Shown piece by piece: positions 9,902-18,657 of a DNA stretch of 64,000 nt. Position 1 is the stretch's first letter. Each line of letters starts with the position of its first letter. A program made the position numbers and the translations under genes. Source of the stretch: Sphingomonas faeni (GTDB taxonomy: Bacteria; Pseudomonadota; Alphaproteobacteria; Sphingomonadales; Sphingomonadaceae); contig NZ_QAYE01000003.1 of the NCBI RefSeq assembly GCF_003053745.1, positions 1 to 64,000 on the forward strand, written 5' to 3'. The notes under the pieces are model-generated. The model was not told the DNA's origin. It searched no databases and saw nothing but the letters and a program-made list of their open reading frames with translations.

Positions 9902-10488
9902 GCGACCGGCTCGGCGACCGGGAGTTCGCCGGTCAGTTGCGCATGCGGCGACGCCCCGCTGGTATTCGCGCTGTGGTCGTGGTGGACGGTGATCCGACGT
10001 GGGCTAAGCGGTTCGAGCACAAGCTTGGCGCGTTGCATCTCCGCCTCGCTGCCGTGCGCCATGACGAGGAACCCGTCGGCTGCGATATCGGTCTCGTAGC
10101 TGACGATCGAATCCTCGGGGATGCCGAGGCTGGCGAGCGCCGCGACCAGTGCGCCGGTGCCGCCGAGCACGACCGCACCCTCGATCGCCGCGATCACCGT
10201 CGCGGCCAGATGCCCGAGCAGCACGACCCCGCCAACCACCGGCACGGTCGCGTACAGTCCACCCATGAACAGTCCCCACAGGCCGCCCCATAGTGCGCCG
10301 CGCGAGCCCCAGAAGCGGATGCGGTCGCCGCTATTGTAGAAGCCCGTCGCGGTCTGGTCACTGTGATAGCCTTTACCGACGATGCTCAACCGCCGCAGCC
10401 CGAACCCCGACGCGGCAAGCGCCTTCACCGCGGCATCGGCCTGGGCGTGGTCGTCAAACACGGCGACGATCGAATGGCTGAATTTCAT
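9898..10488 (-). CDS. General-stress/DUF1269-like protein with glycine-rich membrane hairpin
   Basis: 196 residues. The N-terminus SIVAVFDDHAQADAAVKALAASG is the ferredoxin-like half typical of the general stress protein 17M/YflT and DUF1269-like group. Then come a loop with YHSDQTATGFYNSGDRIRFW and two glycine-rich hydrophobic segments (about residues 65-105 and 115-135). The C-terminal half repeats the alpha/beta pattern. The ATG at 10488 is chosen because upstream codons lie in the promoter. A FixJ-like box sits 63 bp before it. It is the first gene of an operon with the Mg ATPase and the flippase-like protein. The molecular function is unknown; the family is linked to stress. Confidence 0.65.
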   Translation of the reverse strand: MKFSHSIVAVFDDHAQADAAVKALAASGFGLRRLSIVGKGYHSDQTATGFYNSGDRIRFWGSRGALWGGLWGLFMGGLYATVPVVGGVVLLGHLAATVIAAIEGAVVLGGTGALVAALASLGIPEDSIVSYETDIAADGFLVMAHGSEAEMQRAKLVLEPLSPRRITVHHDHSANTSGASPHAQLTGELPVAEPVA

Positions 10489-10550
10489 GGCGTGATCCTC
10501 GGTAAGGGAGCGTTGCCAAACCGTACGATCGGGGTGCGGCGGCACCAGCG

Positions 10551-10564
10551 TCGGGAACTACCTA
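10551..10564 (-). promoter_or_regulatory. FixJ-like box TAGGTAGTTCCCGA
   Basis: Read on the minus strand the motif is TAGGTAGTTCCCGACGCT, including the extended CGCT tail. It overlaps the stop codon of the oleate hydratase gene and lies 63 bp before the start of the general-stress gene. Confidence 0.5.
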
Positions 10565-12204
10565 CCGTGCGTGCTGGCGGGCGCGAGATCGTGAAGCGCG
10601 ACGAACGCCTTGAACAGCACGCGCGGATCGAACGCGCCCTTGTAGACCGCGGGCGGCGATCGACGCAGGCCGAGCAGCGCGTACACCGCGGTTTGCGCCG
10701 ACCGCACCGAATATTCGACGGTGAAGACGCAGTCGTCGGGGAGCTCGCAATATTGACCGATGACCGCGAGGTTGGCGGTGTCTGCCGGTATGACGTCCGG
10801 CCGATCGCTGTGCCGTCTCGGCATGAACTGGCTGGTGATGAACGGCATCATGCACGGGATGCAGGTCGCGCTGGCGAGGATCGTCTCGGTCTCCGCGACG
10901 ATGCCGAGATGACCCAGGATCTCGGCCATGATCTCGCGACCGGTGCAGTCCGCCATCGGTTTCCGCACGAAATCGCCGGGTGTATCGACGGTCAGTCCAT
11001 ATCCCCAGAACACCGCGACGTCGTCGGGCTGGCCGAGGAAATGCGGCTGGTAGGGGATCACGATCGAGGCGAGCCAAGCGGAGTCGGGAAAGGTGATCAG
11101 CCCGCCTTCGCCGGGGACGTTGCCGGTCGCGTCGCGGATCAGCGCGAGCAGGGTCGCGTCGTGGAGCGTGGTCGTGAACGATACCCATTTTGAGCGGTCG
11201 ACGTCGTTGGTAAAGACCGCCGGCCTGCCGAACTGCGGCCGCCCGTCCGCGAGTTTCTCCCACAGCGCCCACCCGCCGCCGGCGTTCGCGCCGAGGAGGG
11301 TTGGGGCGGTGCCCATCGATCCGAGACTTGAGCCTTCGGTCATCGAGCCGAGCGTGAGCAGCACGTAATCGTCCGTATCGACGCGGATCTCGCTCGTCTT
11401 CGCACCCTCGGCGATGCGGATGCCGCGGACGACGGTCATTCCATCCTCGTCGGCGAGGCGCAGATCGGTAACGACCGTGTTCGTCCGGAAGTGCACGCCG
11501 CGCGCGACGAGCCAGGCGTGAAGCGGGCGGACCAGCGAGTCATATTGGTTGAGCCGCGTCCGCATGATCCCTTCGAGCCGGTTGAAGCCGCCGACCATGT
11601 GCGCGAAGCGGAGCAGGTAGCGCTTGAACTCGACCGCGCTGTGCCACGGCTGGAACGCAAAGGTGGTGCACCACATCAGCCAGAAATTGGTCTTGAAGAA
11701 TGCGTCGTCGAACTGGTCGGCGATGGTCGAGCGGTCGAGGATGGCCTCGGGCGTGATCGCGAGCCGTTCGAGGCTGCGGATCTGGTGGCCGGTCAGGCCG
11801 AATTCGGGCGCGACATGGCGTTTGCCGCCCGAAAACAACCGGGAATGCGACGATGTCTTCATCACCGCGTTCCAGTCGAAGATCTCCTCCGTCACGGTCT
11901 TGTCGCCGTCCAGCGTCGGGATCGAGCCGAACAGATCGAACGTGCAGAGATATTTCGATTCCAGCATCCGCCCGCCGCGCAGCGAATAGCCGTTTTCTGC
12001 CGATCCGCCGCCGTCGAGACTGCCGCCGAGCAGCGCGCCTTCGTCGATGATCGTGATATCCGCCCCGCGCATGTCGCCGTCGCGGATCAGGAACGCGGCC
12101 GCCGCGAGCGATGCGATCCCGCCGCCGACCAGGAAGGCCCGTCCCTCGTCGCGCGGGACGGGCGCGGTGTCGGGGTCTTCGTGGAATGGGTCAGTGGTGG
12201 GCAT
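10558..12204 (-). CDS. ohyA: Oleate hydratase (MCRA family)
   Basis: 548 residues. An FAD-dependent enzyme that adds water to the cis-9 double bond of oleate or related acids to give 10-hydroxy fatty acids. The FAD fold starts with FLVGGGIASLAAAAFLIRDG (about residue 24), followed by the family-specific GGSLDGGGSAENGYSLRGGR and the helix with FKTNFWLMWCTTFAFQPWHSA. Length and block order fit the family. It lies 39 bp after the lone receiver gene, so the fixL-fixJ-receiver-ohyA genes may be one transcript. Membrane-lipid detoxification or remodelling is an inferred role. A FixJ-like box for the next gene overlaps its stop. Confidence 0.92.
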   Translation of the reverse strand: MPTTDPFHEDPDTAPVPRDEGRAFLVGGGIASLAAAAFLIRDGDMRGADITIIDEGALLGGSLDGGGSAENGYSLRGGRMLESKYLCTFDLFGSIPTLDGDKTVTEEIFDWNAVMKTSSHSRLFSGGKRHVAPEFGLTGHQIRSLERLAITPEAILDRSTIADQFDDAFFKTNFWLMWCTTFAFQPWHSAVEFKRYLLRFAHMVGGFNRLEGIMRTRLNQYDSLVRPLHAWLVARGVHFRTNTVVTDLRLADEDGMTVVRGIRIAEGAKTSEIRVDTDDYVLLTLGSMTEGSSLGSMGTAPTLLGANAGGGWALWEKLADGRPQFGRPAVFTNDVDRSKWVSFTTTLHDATLLALIRDATGNVPGEGGLITFPDSAWLASIVIPYQPHFLGQPDDVAVFWGYGLTVDTPGDFVRKPMADCTGREIMAEILGHLGIVAETETILASATCIPCMMPFITSQFMPRRHSDRPDVIPADTANLAVIGQYCELPDDCVFTVEYSVRSAQTAVYALLGLRRSPPAVYKGAFDPRVLFKAFVALHDLAPASTHGR

Positions 12205-12243
12205 AGGAACGTCCTTGGTGGAGAGGGGGGTGGTTCGGCCGGC

Positions 12244-12660
12244 TCAACCCTCGGCGTTCCAGCCGGACCAACTGCGATCGATCGACGCGGCGATCGCGGT
12301 GAGGAGTGTGGCATCGCCCGTGCTGCGGTCGAGGATGCGGTCGCCGTGGCGTTCGGCGGCGTGGACCAGTTCGGGCAGCGGGACGATCCCGTCGAGCAGG
12401 ATCGCTTTGCCACGCCAACCAGATGCGCGCATCGCGTGGAGCGTTTCCATCCCGCTGCCGTCTGCGCTTTCGACGTCCACGATGATGCACGGAAAGTCAC
12501 GCGAGCGCGGATCGGCAAGCAGCGCCGCGCTGGTCGCGTAGGAGCGTACGTCGTAGCGTTCCGACAGCAGCATGATCTGGCGCGCGCGGCGGATCGCGGG
12601 ATCGCCATCGACCAGCGAAACGCCGATGCCGTCATTGGTGTGGGTAGATTGGTCGGTCAT
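12244..12660 (-). CDS. Stand-alone receiver-domain protein, degenerate
   Basis: 138 residues, a single response-regulator receiver fold with no output domain. The acidic pocket reads LVDGDPAIRR (Asp18, Asp20) and the presumed phospho-acceptor is Asp62 in CIIVDVESADGSG. The conserved lysine of strand five is missing: where FixJ proteins read LEKPF, this one has ILDRSTGDA. The region around the switch threonine is also weak (AILLDG). It lies between fixJ and ohyA in the same direction. It could act as a phosphate sink, a FixL inhibitor in the manner of Caulobacter FixT, or a partner-binding module. This is inference. Confidence 0.75.
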   Translation of the reverse strand: MTDQSTHTNDGIGVSLVDGDPAIRRARQIMLLSERYDVRSYATSAALLADPRSRDFPCIIVDVESADGSGMETLHAMRASGWRGKAILLDGIVPLPELVHAAERHGDRILDRSTGDATLLTAIAASIDRSWSGWNAEG

Positions 12661-12740
12661 CAGTCGGTCCTCGTTGCGACCTTCGATGACACGCGGGCAA
12701 TCCCGCGTCTGTACGTAGAAGACGAGGGGCGTGGAGGGGC

Positions 12741-13388
12741 TCAGGCCGGTTCCGCGGTTTCGCCCAACCCGGCTGAAAACGCGATGCGCAGCACGTCCGA
12801 CAGGCTGCGTGCGGCGAGCTTTTCCATCAGATTGGCGCGGTGGACTTCGACGGTGCGGGTCGCGATGTCGAGGTCATAGGCAATCAGCTTGTTGGGGCGG
12901 CCGAGTACCATGCCGTCGAGCACGTCGCGTTCGCGCGGGGTGAGGGCTGCGAGGCGAACGAGCGCATCCGCGGCGGCGAGGTGCTCGCGGTCGGACCGTG
13001 CAGCGTGCGCCAGTGCCGTCTCGATCGCGGCGAGCAAGACGCTGCGCTCGAACGGTTTTTCCAGGAATTCGATCGCGCCCGCCTTGATTGCACGAACGGC
13101 CAGCGTGACATCGCCGTGGCCGGTCAGCATGATCACCGGCAGCGCGATGCCGCTATGCGCGAGGCGAGCCTGTACCTCCAACCCGTCGAGGTCAGGCATG
13201 CGAACGTCCAGCAACACGCAACCACGCGTTTCGCGCGTCACGGACTTCAGGAAGTGCGTGCCCGCCGGATAGGTCTCGACGGCATAGCCCGCCTTGCGCA
13301 ACAGGAAGCCGACCGACTGGCGGATTGCCTCGTCGTCGTCGACGATGTGCACCGTGCGGCGTGGGTCCGCCATGGTGGGATCAGTCAT
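12741..13388 (-). CDS. fixJ: FixJ-type response regulator
   Basis: 215 residues: an N-terminal receiver domain and a C-terminal LuxR-type helix-turn-helix. Receiver residues are complete: VHIVDDDEAIRQ, phospho-acceptor in CVLLDVRMPDLDG, PVIMLTGHGD and the lysine in EFLEKPF. The output domain reads LTPRERDVLDGMVLGRPNKL then DLDIATRTVEVHRANLMEKL, as in FixJ and TtrR-like proteins. The ATG at 13386-13388 follows AAGGGG and overlaps the end of the kinase gene by 8 bp, so the two are co-translated. It is the best candidate for the protein binding the repeated CGTAGTTTCCGA boxes in this window. Confidence 0.9.
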   Translation of the reverse strand: MTDPTMADPRRTVHIVDDDEAIRQSVGFLLRKAGYAVETYPAGTHFLKSVTRETRGCVLLDVRMPDLDGLEVQARLAHSGIALPVIMLTGHGDVTLAVRAIKAGAIEFLEKPFERSVLLAAIETALAHAARSDREHLAAADALVRLAALTPRERDVLDGMVLGRPNKLIAYDLDIATRTVEVHRANLMEKLAARSLSDVLRIAFSAGLGETAEPA

Positions 13389-15078
13389 GGGTTTCCCCTT
13401 CAGAAGGTGCGGCGAGCGGCACGGTGAAGTGGAACGCAGTGCCACCGGTGGCGACGCCATCTGCCCAGATTCGCCCGCCATGTGCCTCGACGATCGTTCG
13501 GCAGATCGACAGGCCAAGGCCCATGCCGTCCTCCTTGGTGGTCGCAAACGCTTCGAACAGGCGCGCGCGGACTTCGCTGTCGATGCCGAAGCCAGTGTCC
13601 GCGACGGTGATCTGCACCCAGCCTTCGCGCTCGGGGGCGGTAGCGATCGACAACGTCCGGTCGGGTGACCCGGCCATCGAATGGATTGCGTTGCGGATGA
13701 GGTTGACCAGCACCTGCTGGATCTGGATGCGATCGACGCGAACCATGACCGGGCTTGGTGACGCCTTGTTGACGACCGTGATGCCCGCCTCGTGCGCGCC
13801 GAGCAGGCCGAGGCTGGTTGCCTCCTCGACGAGCAGATCGAGCCGTTCGTCGAGAAACCCGGTGTCTCCGCCATCGACGAACGCGCGCAGCCGGCGGACG
13901 ATCGTGCCCGCGCGCAGGGATTGCGCCGCGGCCAGTTCCAGCGCCTCGGCAATGTCGGCTAGCAACGGGTGGCTTGAAGGACCTGCGCTCTCGTCGATCA
14001 TCGCGCGGGTTGCCTCGAGGTAGTTGGCGATCGCGGTCAGCGGCTGGTTGATTTCGTGCGCAAGGGTCGACGCCATCGTGCCCATTGCGCTGACGCGGGA
14101 GACGTGGACGAGTTCTGACTGCAACTCCTGCATGCGGCGTTCGGTCGCGTGGCGGTTGGTGAGGTCACGGATGAAACCGGTAAAGATGCGTTCGCCCGCG
14201 ATCGACGCTTCGCCGACCGCCAGTTCGATCGGGAACGTCTCGCCCCCTTTGCGCATCGCGCGTTCGAGGCGGACATTGCCGATCACGTGGCGCTCGCCGG
14301 TATGCCTGTATTTGCGCAGGTGCGCGTCGTGGTCGCGCGCCTCGGCCTGCGGCATCAGCATCGCGACGTTCTGGCCGATCACCTCGCTCGCTGCATAGCC
14401 GAAGACCAGTTCGGCGGCGGCACTGAACGAGGCGACGATGCCGTTCTCGTTCATCACGATCATCGCGTCGGGAACGGTGTTGAGGATCGAACGGAGGTGG
14501 TGTTCGCGGCGCACGATCGCGGCTTCTGCGGCCTTCTCATGCGTGATGTCGCGGATCACCTTGCCGAACCCGCGCAACGCGCCGGCGTCGTCGTGGAGCG
14601 CGGTGATCGTGACGTGCGCGAGGAATTCGGAGCCGTCCTTGCGGACTCGCCAGCTTTCCTCCTCTATCCGGCCATCCCGGTGGGCGCGGGCGAGGTCGGC
14701 TTCGGGCTTGTCCGCGGCGATATCGTCGGCGGGGTAGAAGATCGCGAAATCGCGGCCGATGATCTCCGCCTCGGCCCAGCCCTTGATCCGTTCGGCGCCG
14801 CGGTTCCAGATCGTCACGCGGCCCTGGGGATCGAGCATGTAGATCGCATAGGTCGTCGCGCCGTCGATCAGCAGGCCCAGTTCCTCCGCTAGCGCGGCAT
14901 CGCCGCGCGCCACCGCCTGAACGTCGGTATCGTGCGAGGACTGCGACGCGATCATGCGGGCGGTGCGGTAGCTCGGGGGGCGCAGAGGCAAGTCATTGAG
15001 ACGCGGGCCTTGTTCGACACACTGGTCCGATCCGGCGGGGGGCAATCGTGCGATACCCTCGTTCGAAACATGACGCAT
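13381..15078 (-). CDS. fixL: FixL-like haem-PAS sensor histidine kinase
   Basis: 565 residues from the ATG at 15078, or 524 from the ATG at 14955, where homology appears to begin. The order is PAS (about 70-180), a second PAS (about 190-305), dimerisation helix with LAHEINQPL (His341) and HATPase domain (IRNAIHSMAG, DTGFGID, DGMGLGLSICR). The second PAS contains RDHDAHLRKY. His250 aligns with the haem His200 of Bradyrhizobium FixL, and Arg270 in IGNVRLERAMRKGG sits exactly 20 residues later, as does regulatory Arg220. No membrane segments are seen, so it is cytosolic. It should phosphorylate FixJ when oxygen leaves the haem. Confidence 0.88.
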   Translation of the reverse strand: MRHVSNEGIARLPPAGSDQCVEQGPRLNDLPLRPPSYRTARMIASQSSHDTDVQAVARGDAALAEELGLLIDGATTYAIYMLDPQGRVTIWNRGAERIKGWAEAEIIGRDFAIFYPADDIAADKPEADLARAHRDGRIEEESWRVRKDGSEFLAHVTITALHDDAGALRGFGKVIRDITHEKAAEAAIVRREHHLRSILNTVPDAMIVMNENGIVASFSAAAELVFGYAASEVIGQNVAMLMPQAEARDHDAHLRKYRHTGERHVIGNVRLERAMRKGGETFPIELAVGEASIAGERIFTGFIRDLTNRHATERRMQELQSELVHVSRVSAMGTMASTLAHEINQPLTAIANYLEATRAMIDESAGPSSHPLLADIAEALELAAAQSLRAGTIVRRLRAFVDGGDTGFLDERLDLLVEEATSLGLLGAHEAGITVVNKASPSPVMVRVDRIQIQQVLVNLIRNAIHSMAGSPDRTLSIATAPEREGWVQITVADTGFGIDSEVRARLFEAFATTKEDGMGLGLSICRTIVEAHGGRIWADGVATGGTAFHFTVPLAAPSEGETHD

Positions 15079-15217
15079 GTTAAGCCAAGGATCCGCTATA
15101 TGCTAATAGTCCTTCAATGACTGAGATGGCCGACAGGATCGTGGCGCCGACGACTAGTCTTCGGTTCGCCCTGGCGACCGGCGCGAAGTATTTGCGGATC
15201 GCGGGTGCGGCCACGGC

Positions 15218-16036
15218 CTAGTGCGACAACAACGTGCAACGCCGATCGCGCAGCAGCAGGTCGCGGGTGACGCCACCGAACGCCCATTCGCGGATCCGGC
15301 TGTGGCCATAGGCGCCGGCGACGACGAGGTCGGCCTCGACGTTGTTCGCGATGCCGGCAAGCGTGTCGATGCTGGTGCCCTTCATTCGTGCGACGACCTT
15401 GTCCGCGTCGACGCCGTGACGCGCGAGCCAGGCGGTAACGTCCTCGATCGGCTTGCGCGCATCGATCGCGTCGATCGCGACCTCGACGATGACGACGCGG
15501 TCGGCGGCCTGGAGCATCGGCAGCGCATCGTTGATCGCGCGGCGGCATTCGCGCGTGTCGGTCCACGCGACCATGATGGTCGAGAAGGTCGCGGTAGCGG
15601 CGCCGTCAGGGACGACCAGCACCGGGCGGCCCGCTCGCAGGATCAGGTCGCCGGTGTCGGCATGTGTCGCGAGATCGGCGAAGCCGGGCCCGGCGCTGGT
15701 GATGACGAGATCGGCGGATCGCGCATTCTCGGCGACGACGTGCGCGAGGTTGGCTAGCGTCGGGATCGAGTGCCATTCCAGTACGTGGTGTGCGAGCCGT
15801 TCATGTGCGTGGAACTCGGTCTTGGCGCGGGCGAGTTCGTCGGCGACGATATCGCGCTCGATCATCGCATATTCACCGCCGAGATAGCCGTCGCACGTGC
15901 CGATCTGCACCGGCTGGCACGCGGCGATACCGATCACCGCGGCGTCGTACTGGTCGGCGAGCGTGGCCGCGACGTCAAGCAAGGTGGCGTTGGGGCGTCC
16001 GCCGTCGAGATGCACCATCAGGGTCGAATAGGTCAT
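15218..16036 (-). CDS. Universal stress protein, two Usp domains
   Basis: 272 residues with two UspA-like halves. The second half has the nucleotide-binding end VVAGAYGHSRIREWAFGGVTRDLL, close to the G-2x-G-9x-G-(S/T) motif. The first half has VITSAGPG and is more degenerate. The start is the ATG at 16036, preceded by GAGGGAGA. A FixJ-like box in the same direction lies 56 bp upstream, and a mirror-image box serves the divergent BON gene. Cytosolic. Usp proteins of this tandem type are commonly induced in anoxia and stasis; the exact role is unknown. Confidence 0.88.
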   Translation of the reverse strand: MTYSTLMVHLDGGRPNATLLDVAATLADQYDAAVIGIAACQPVQIGTCDGYLGGEYAMIERDIVADELARAKTEFHAHERLAHHVLEWHSIPTLANLAHVVAENARSADLVITSAGPGFADLATHADTGDLILRAGRPVLVVPDGAATATFSTIMVAWTDTRECRRAINDALPMLQAADRVVIVEVAIDAIDARKPIEDVTAWLARHGVDADKVVARMKGTSIDTLAGIANNVEADLVVAGAYGHSRIREWAFGGVTRDLLLRDRRCTLLSH

Positions 16037-16091
16037 GCACGGTCTCCCTCTTTCGCACTGCTCTCGGCGTTCGGATGGGGGCGGGAAAGGA

Positions 16092-16105
16092 TCGGGAACT
16101 ACGCA
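16092..16105 (-). promoter_or_regulatory. FixJ-like box TGCGTAGTTCCCGA (minus strand)
   Basis: A perfect reverse-complement partner of the box at 16119. It lies 56 bp before the universal stress gene. With its partner it makes a 14-bp inverted repeat with a 13-bp centre, serving divergent promoters. Confidence 0.6.
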
Positions 16106-16118
16106 GGCGCGCCGCATG

Positions 16119-16132
16119 TGCGTAGTTCCCGA
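16119..16132 (+). promoter_or_regulatory. FixJ-like box TGCGTAGTTCCCGA (plus strand)
   Basis: Same 14 bases as its mirror at 16092, here followed by CGCT. It lies 78 bp before the BON-protein gene. Confidence 0.6.
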
Positions 16133-16209
16133 CGCTGTCCGCGACCGGTCGTATCGATAGGCTTGCGATCATCGGCTCGGGCCTCTCCGCGCTGTTTCAG
16201 GAGAGTGTC

Positions 16210-16860
16210 ATGTCCCACGACGCCAGATTGCAGAAAGCCGTGCTCGCCGAACTTAACTGGGACCCGAGCGTCCCCGCCGGGCATATCGGCGTCACCGCGA
16301 ACAACGGCGTCGTCACGCTCAGCGGCCACGCCGGCAGCTATGCCGCGAAATACGCCGCCGAACGCGCCGCCGCGCGCGTCGATGGTGTGAAGGCGGTTGC
16401 GGAGGAGATCGAGGTGCAACTCGAAGATCGCTTCAAGCGTGGCGACGAGGCGATCGCCAGCGCGATCGTCGAGCGGCTGTCCTGGGACACTACCGTCCCC
16501 CACGACAGCATCAAGGCACAGGTCGAGGACGGCTGGGTCAGCCTGCGCGGCGAGGTGCGCTGGCATTTCCAGAAGGACGCGGCCGAGGCGGCGGTACGGC
16601 CGCTCGCGGGTGTCGTCGGCGTGATCAACCACATCACGCTCAAACCGCGCGTCGATGTGACCGACGTCAGCAACGACATCCGCACCGCGCTGCACCGCTC
16701 GTGGTTCTTCGACGGCGACACGATCAAGGTGTCGGTCGACGGCGGCACGGTGCGGCTCACCGGCTCGGTCGACTCCCCGCACGACCGGATGGTCGCCGAA
16801 CGCACGGCCTGGGCAGCACCCGGCGCGGTGAAGGTCGAGAACATGCTCGAAATCGCCTGA
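16210..16860 (+). CDS. Triple BON-domain protein
   Basis: 216 residues made of three BON repeats, at about residues 5-70, 78-145 and 150-215. Each has the pattern of an amphipathic helix then a GxVxLxG strand: GVVTLSGHAGSYAAK, GWVSLRGEVRWHFQK, GTVRLTGSVDSPHDR. There is no signal peptide, unlike the periplasmic OsmY, so it may be cytosolic. BON domains are thought to bind phospholipid surfaces or ligands. The VIT-family transporter starts 1 bp after the stop, so the two form an operon. Similar cytosolic triple-BON proteins are commonly stress-induced. Confidence 0.88.
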   Translation: MSHDARLQKAVLAELNWDPSVPAGHIGVTANNGVVTLSGHAGSYAAKYAAERAAARVDGVKAVAEEIEVQLEDRFKRGDEAIASAIVERLSWDTTVPHDSIKAQVEDGWVSLRGEVRWHFQKDAAEAAVRPLAGVVGVINHITLKPRVDVTDVSNDIRTALHRSWFFDGDTIKVSVDGGTVRLTGSVDSPHDRMVAERTAWAAPGAVKVENMLEIA

Positions 16861-16861
16861 C

Positions 16862-17563
16862 ATGGGCGCGCTGTCGTCGCACCGCGAACGCCACGTGGCC
16901 GATCGGATCGGTTGGCTGCGGGCGGCGGTGCTCGGCGCCAATGATGGGATCGTCTCGACCGCAAGCCTGATCATCGGCGTCGCCGTCGCCGGTGGTCAGG
17001 TCGGCGTGATCGTCATCGCGGGAACGGCCGGGATGGTCGCGGGCGCGATGTCGATGGCGGCGGGCGAATATGTCTCGGTCAGCGCGCAGGCGGATACCGA
17101 GACCGCCGAACTCGGGCGCGAACGACGCGAACTGGCCGATGACCCGCGCGGCGAACTGGCCGAACTCGCGGCGATCTACGTCGCGCGGGGGGTGGACGCT
17201 GCCACTGCGATGATAGTCGCAGCGCAGTTGATGGCGAGGGACGCACTAGGCGCACATGCACGCGACGAATTGGACATCACGCTGGGGATCCGAGCGCGGC
17301 CGGTCCAGGCCGCCTTCGCCTCGGCGGCGAGCTTCACGGCGGGCGCGGCGCTGCCGTTGCTGACCGTGTTCATCGTGCCGCCCGCGTTGCTGGTCTGGGC
17401 GGTGGCGGGCGGATCGTTGGTGTTCCTCGCGCTGCTCGGCGCGATTGGTGCGAAGACCGGCGGTGCGAGCGTCTGGCGCGGCACGCTCCGCGTCACTTTC
17501 TGGGGTGCGTTCGCAATGGCAGCGACCGCCGCGATCGGGCGCCTGATCGGCGGCACTGTGTGA
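16862..17563 (+). CDS. VIT1/CCC1-family transporter
   Basis: 233 residues with five likely membrane segments. Family hallmarks at the N-terminus are RAAVLGANDGIVSTASLIIGVAVAG and MVAGAMSMAAGEYVSVSAQADTE. A charged cytosolic loop follows (about residues 75-130, rich in Glu and Asp), then three hydrophobic segments. Relatives move Fe2+ or Mn2+. It lies in an operon behind the BON gene. An iron or manganese role fits the surrounding haem and Fe-S biology but is not proven by the sequence. Confidence 0.85.
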   Translation: MGALSSHRERHVADRIGWLRAAVLGANDGIVSTASLIIGVAVAGGQVGVIVIAGTAGMVAGAMSMAAGEYVSVSAQADTETAELGRERRELADDPRGELAELAAIYVARGVDAATAMIVAAQLMARDALGAHARDELDITLGIRARPVQAAFASAASFTAGAALPLLTVFIVPPALLVWAVAGGSLVFLALLGAIGAKTGGASVWRGTLRVTFWGAFAMAATAAIGRLIGGTV

Positions 17564-17592
17564 TCCGCATCTGACTGGTCGACTGACCTGAC

Positions 17593-17617
17593 GATCCTCC
17601 CCCTAGTTGGGGGGATC
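17593..17617 (+). terminator. GC-rich hairpin after the BON-VIT operon
   Basis: GATCCTCCC pairs with GGGGGGATC around a short loop, 30 bp after the VIT-gene stop. No run of T follows, so it may be a Rho-assisted end or a transcript-stabilising hairpin. The next box begins 11 bp later. Confidence 0.4.
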
Positions 17618-17627
17618 GGAAATCCGA

Positions 17628-17641
17628 TGCGTAGTTTCCGA
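17628..17641 (+). promoter_or_regulatory. FixJ-like box TGCGTAGTTTCCGA
   Basis: An exact motif copy 79 bp before the L,D-transpeptidase start. The left flank carries ATCGGAAA, which mirrors TTTCCGAT of the box at a 12-bp spacing, hinting at dimer binding. Confidence 0.6.
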
Positions 17642-17719
17642 TGGTGATGCGGGCGCGGCGCGATCGATAGCGTCTGGTCGACCGCTTGTTTGGCGGCACC
17701 TTATCGATCGGACCCTATC

Positions 17720-18657
17720 ATGACGACGCGCCGCCTGACGTGCCGCCTCGCGCTCGCGCTGACGTTCGCCACGACGGCTTCGGCGCAGGTGCCGCCGAGC
17801 ACCGATGGCCAAATCGAACGGCTCAAGCCCGGCGAATATCTCTGGGCACCGGAGATCGCTCCCGCCGGTCCGGTCACGGTGATCGTCAGCCTGGCCACGC
17901 AAAAGGCCTATGCTTACCGCAACGGTGTGCCGATCGGGGTCTCGACCGTGTCGACCGGCAGCGATGGCCATGCGACGCCGACCGGGGTCTTCACCGTGCT
18001 CCAGAAGGACGCGGATCACGTATCGAACGTCTACAAGGACGCGGCGATGCCATTTATGCAGCGGCTGACCTGGGGCGGGATCGCGATGCATGCGGGCAAC
18101 CTACCAGGCTATCCCGCGTCGCACGGCTGTATCCGCCTGCCGCCTGCGTTCGCCAAGCTGCTGTTCGGGATTACCCGGCTGGGGATCACCGTCGTCATCA
18201 CGCAGGACGCGCGCGTTCCGGTCGTTGCAGTTGCACCTCGCATACTGACGTCGGCGGGATCGGCGGGCGGGGACTTTGCCTGGAACCCGGCGCTGTCGCC
18301 CACGGGGCCGGTTTCGATCGTGATCAGTGGACGCGACCGGCGCGTGGTCGTCCTGCGCAACGGCATCGAGATCGGTTCCGGCGCGATCACGTTTGATGCA
18401 CGAATTGAGCGGACCTCCGCGTTCACGCTCCAATCCGTCGATATGGGCGGCGAGCATTGGCTGCGCCTGCCGTTGCCCGGTGACCCGAGGACCGGCGAAC
18501 TGACCGCGGCGGACCGCGCGAAAGGGCACCTCCCGGAAAGTTTTCGCACGGCGATCGCAAGCGTGATGGCACCCGGCACGACGCTGCTGGTGACGCGCGA
18601 GACGCTGGCGAGTGCGGGCACCGGCACGCCCGTGACAATCATTGAGGCGGTCGGGCA

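Noticed and set aside
12705..12725. GTACGTAGAAGACGA as another FixJ-like box
   Set aside because: It contains GTACGTAG, but the right half lacks TTYCCGA and the orientation does not fit the gene at 12660. Too weak to list.
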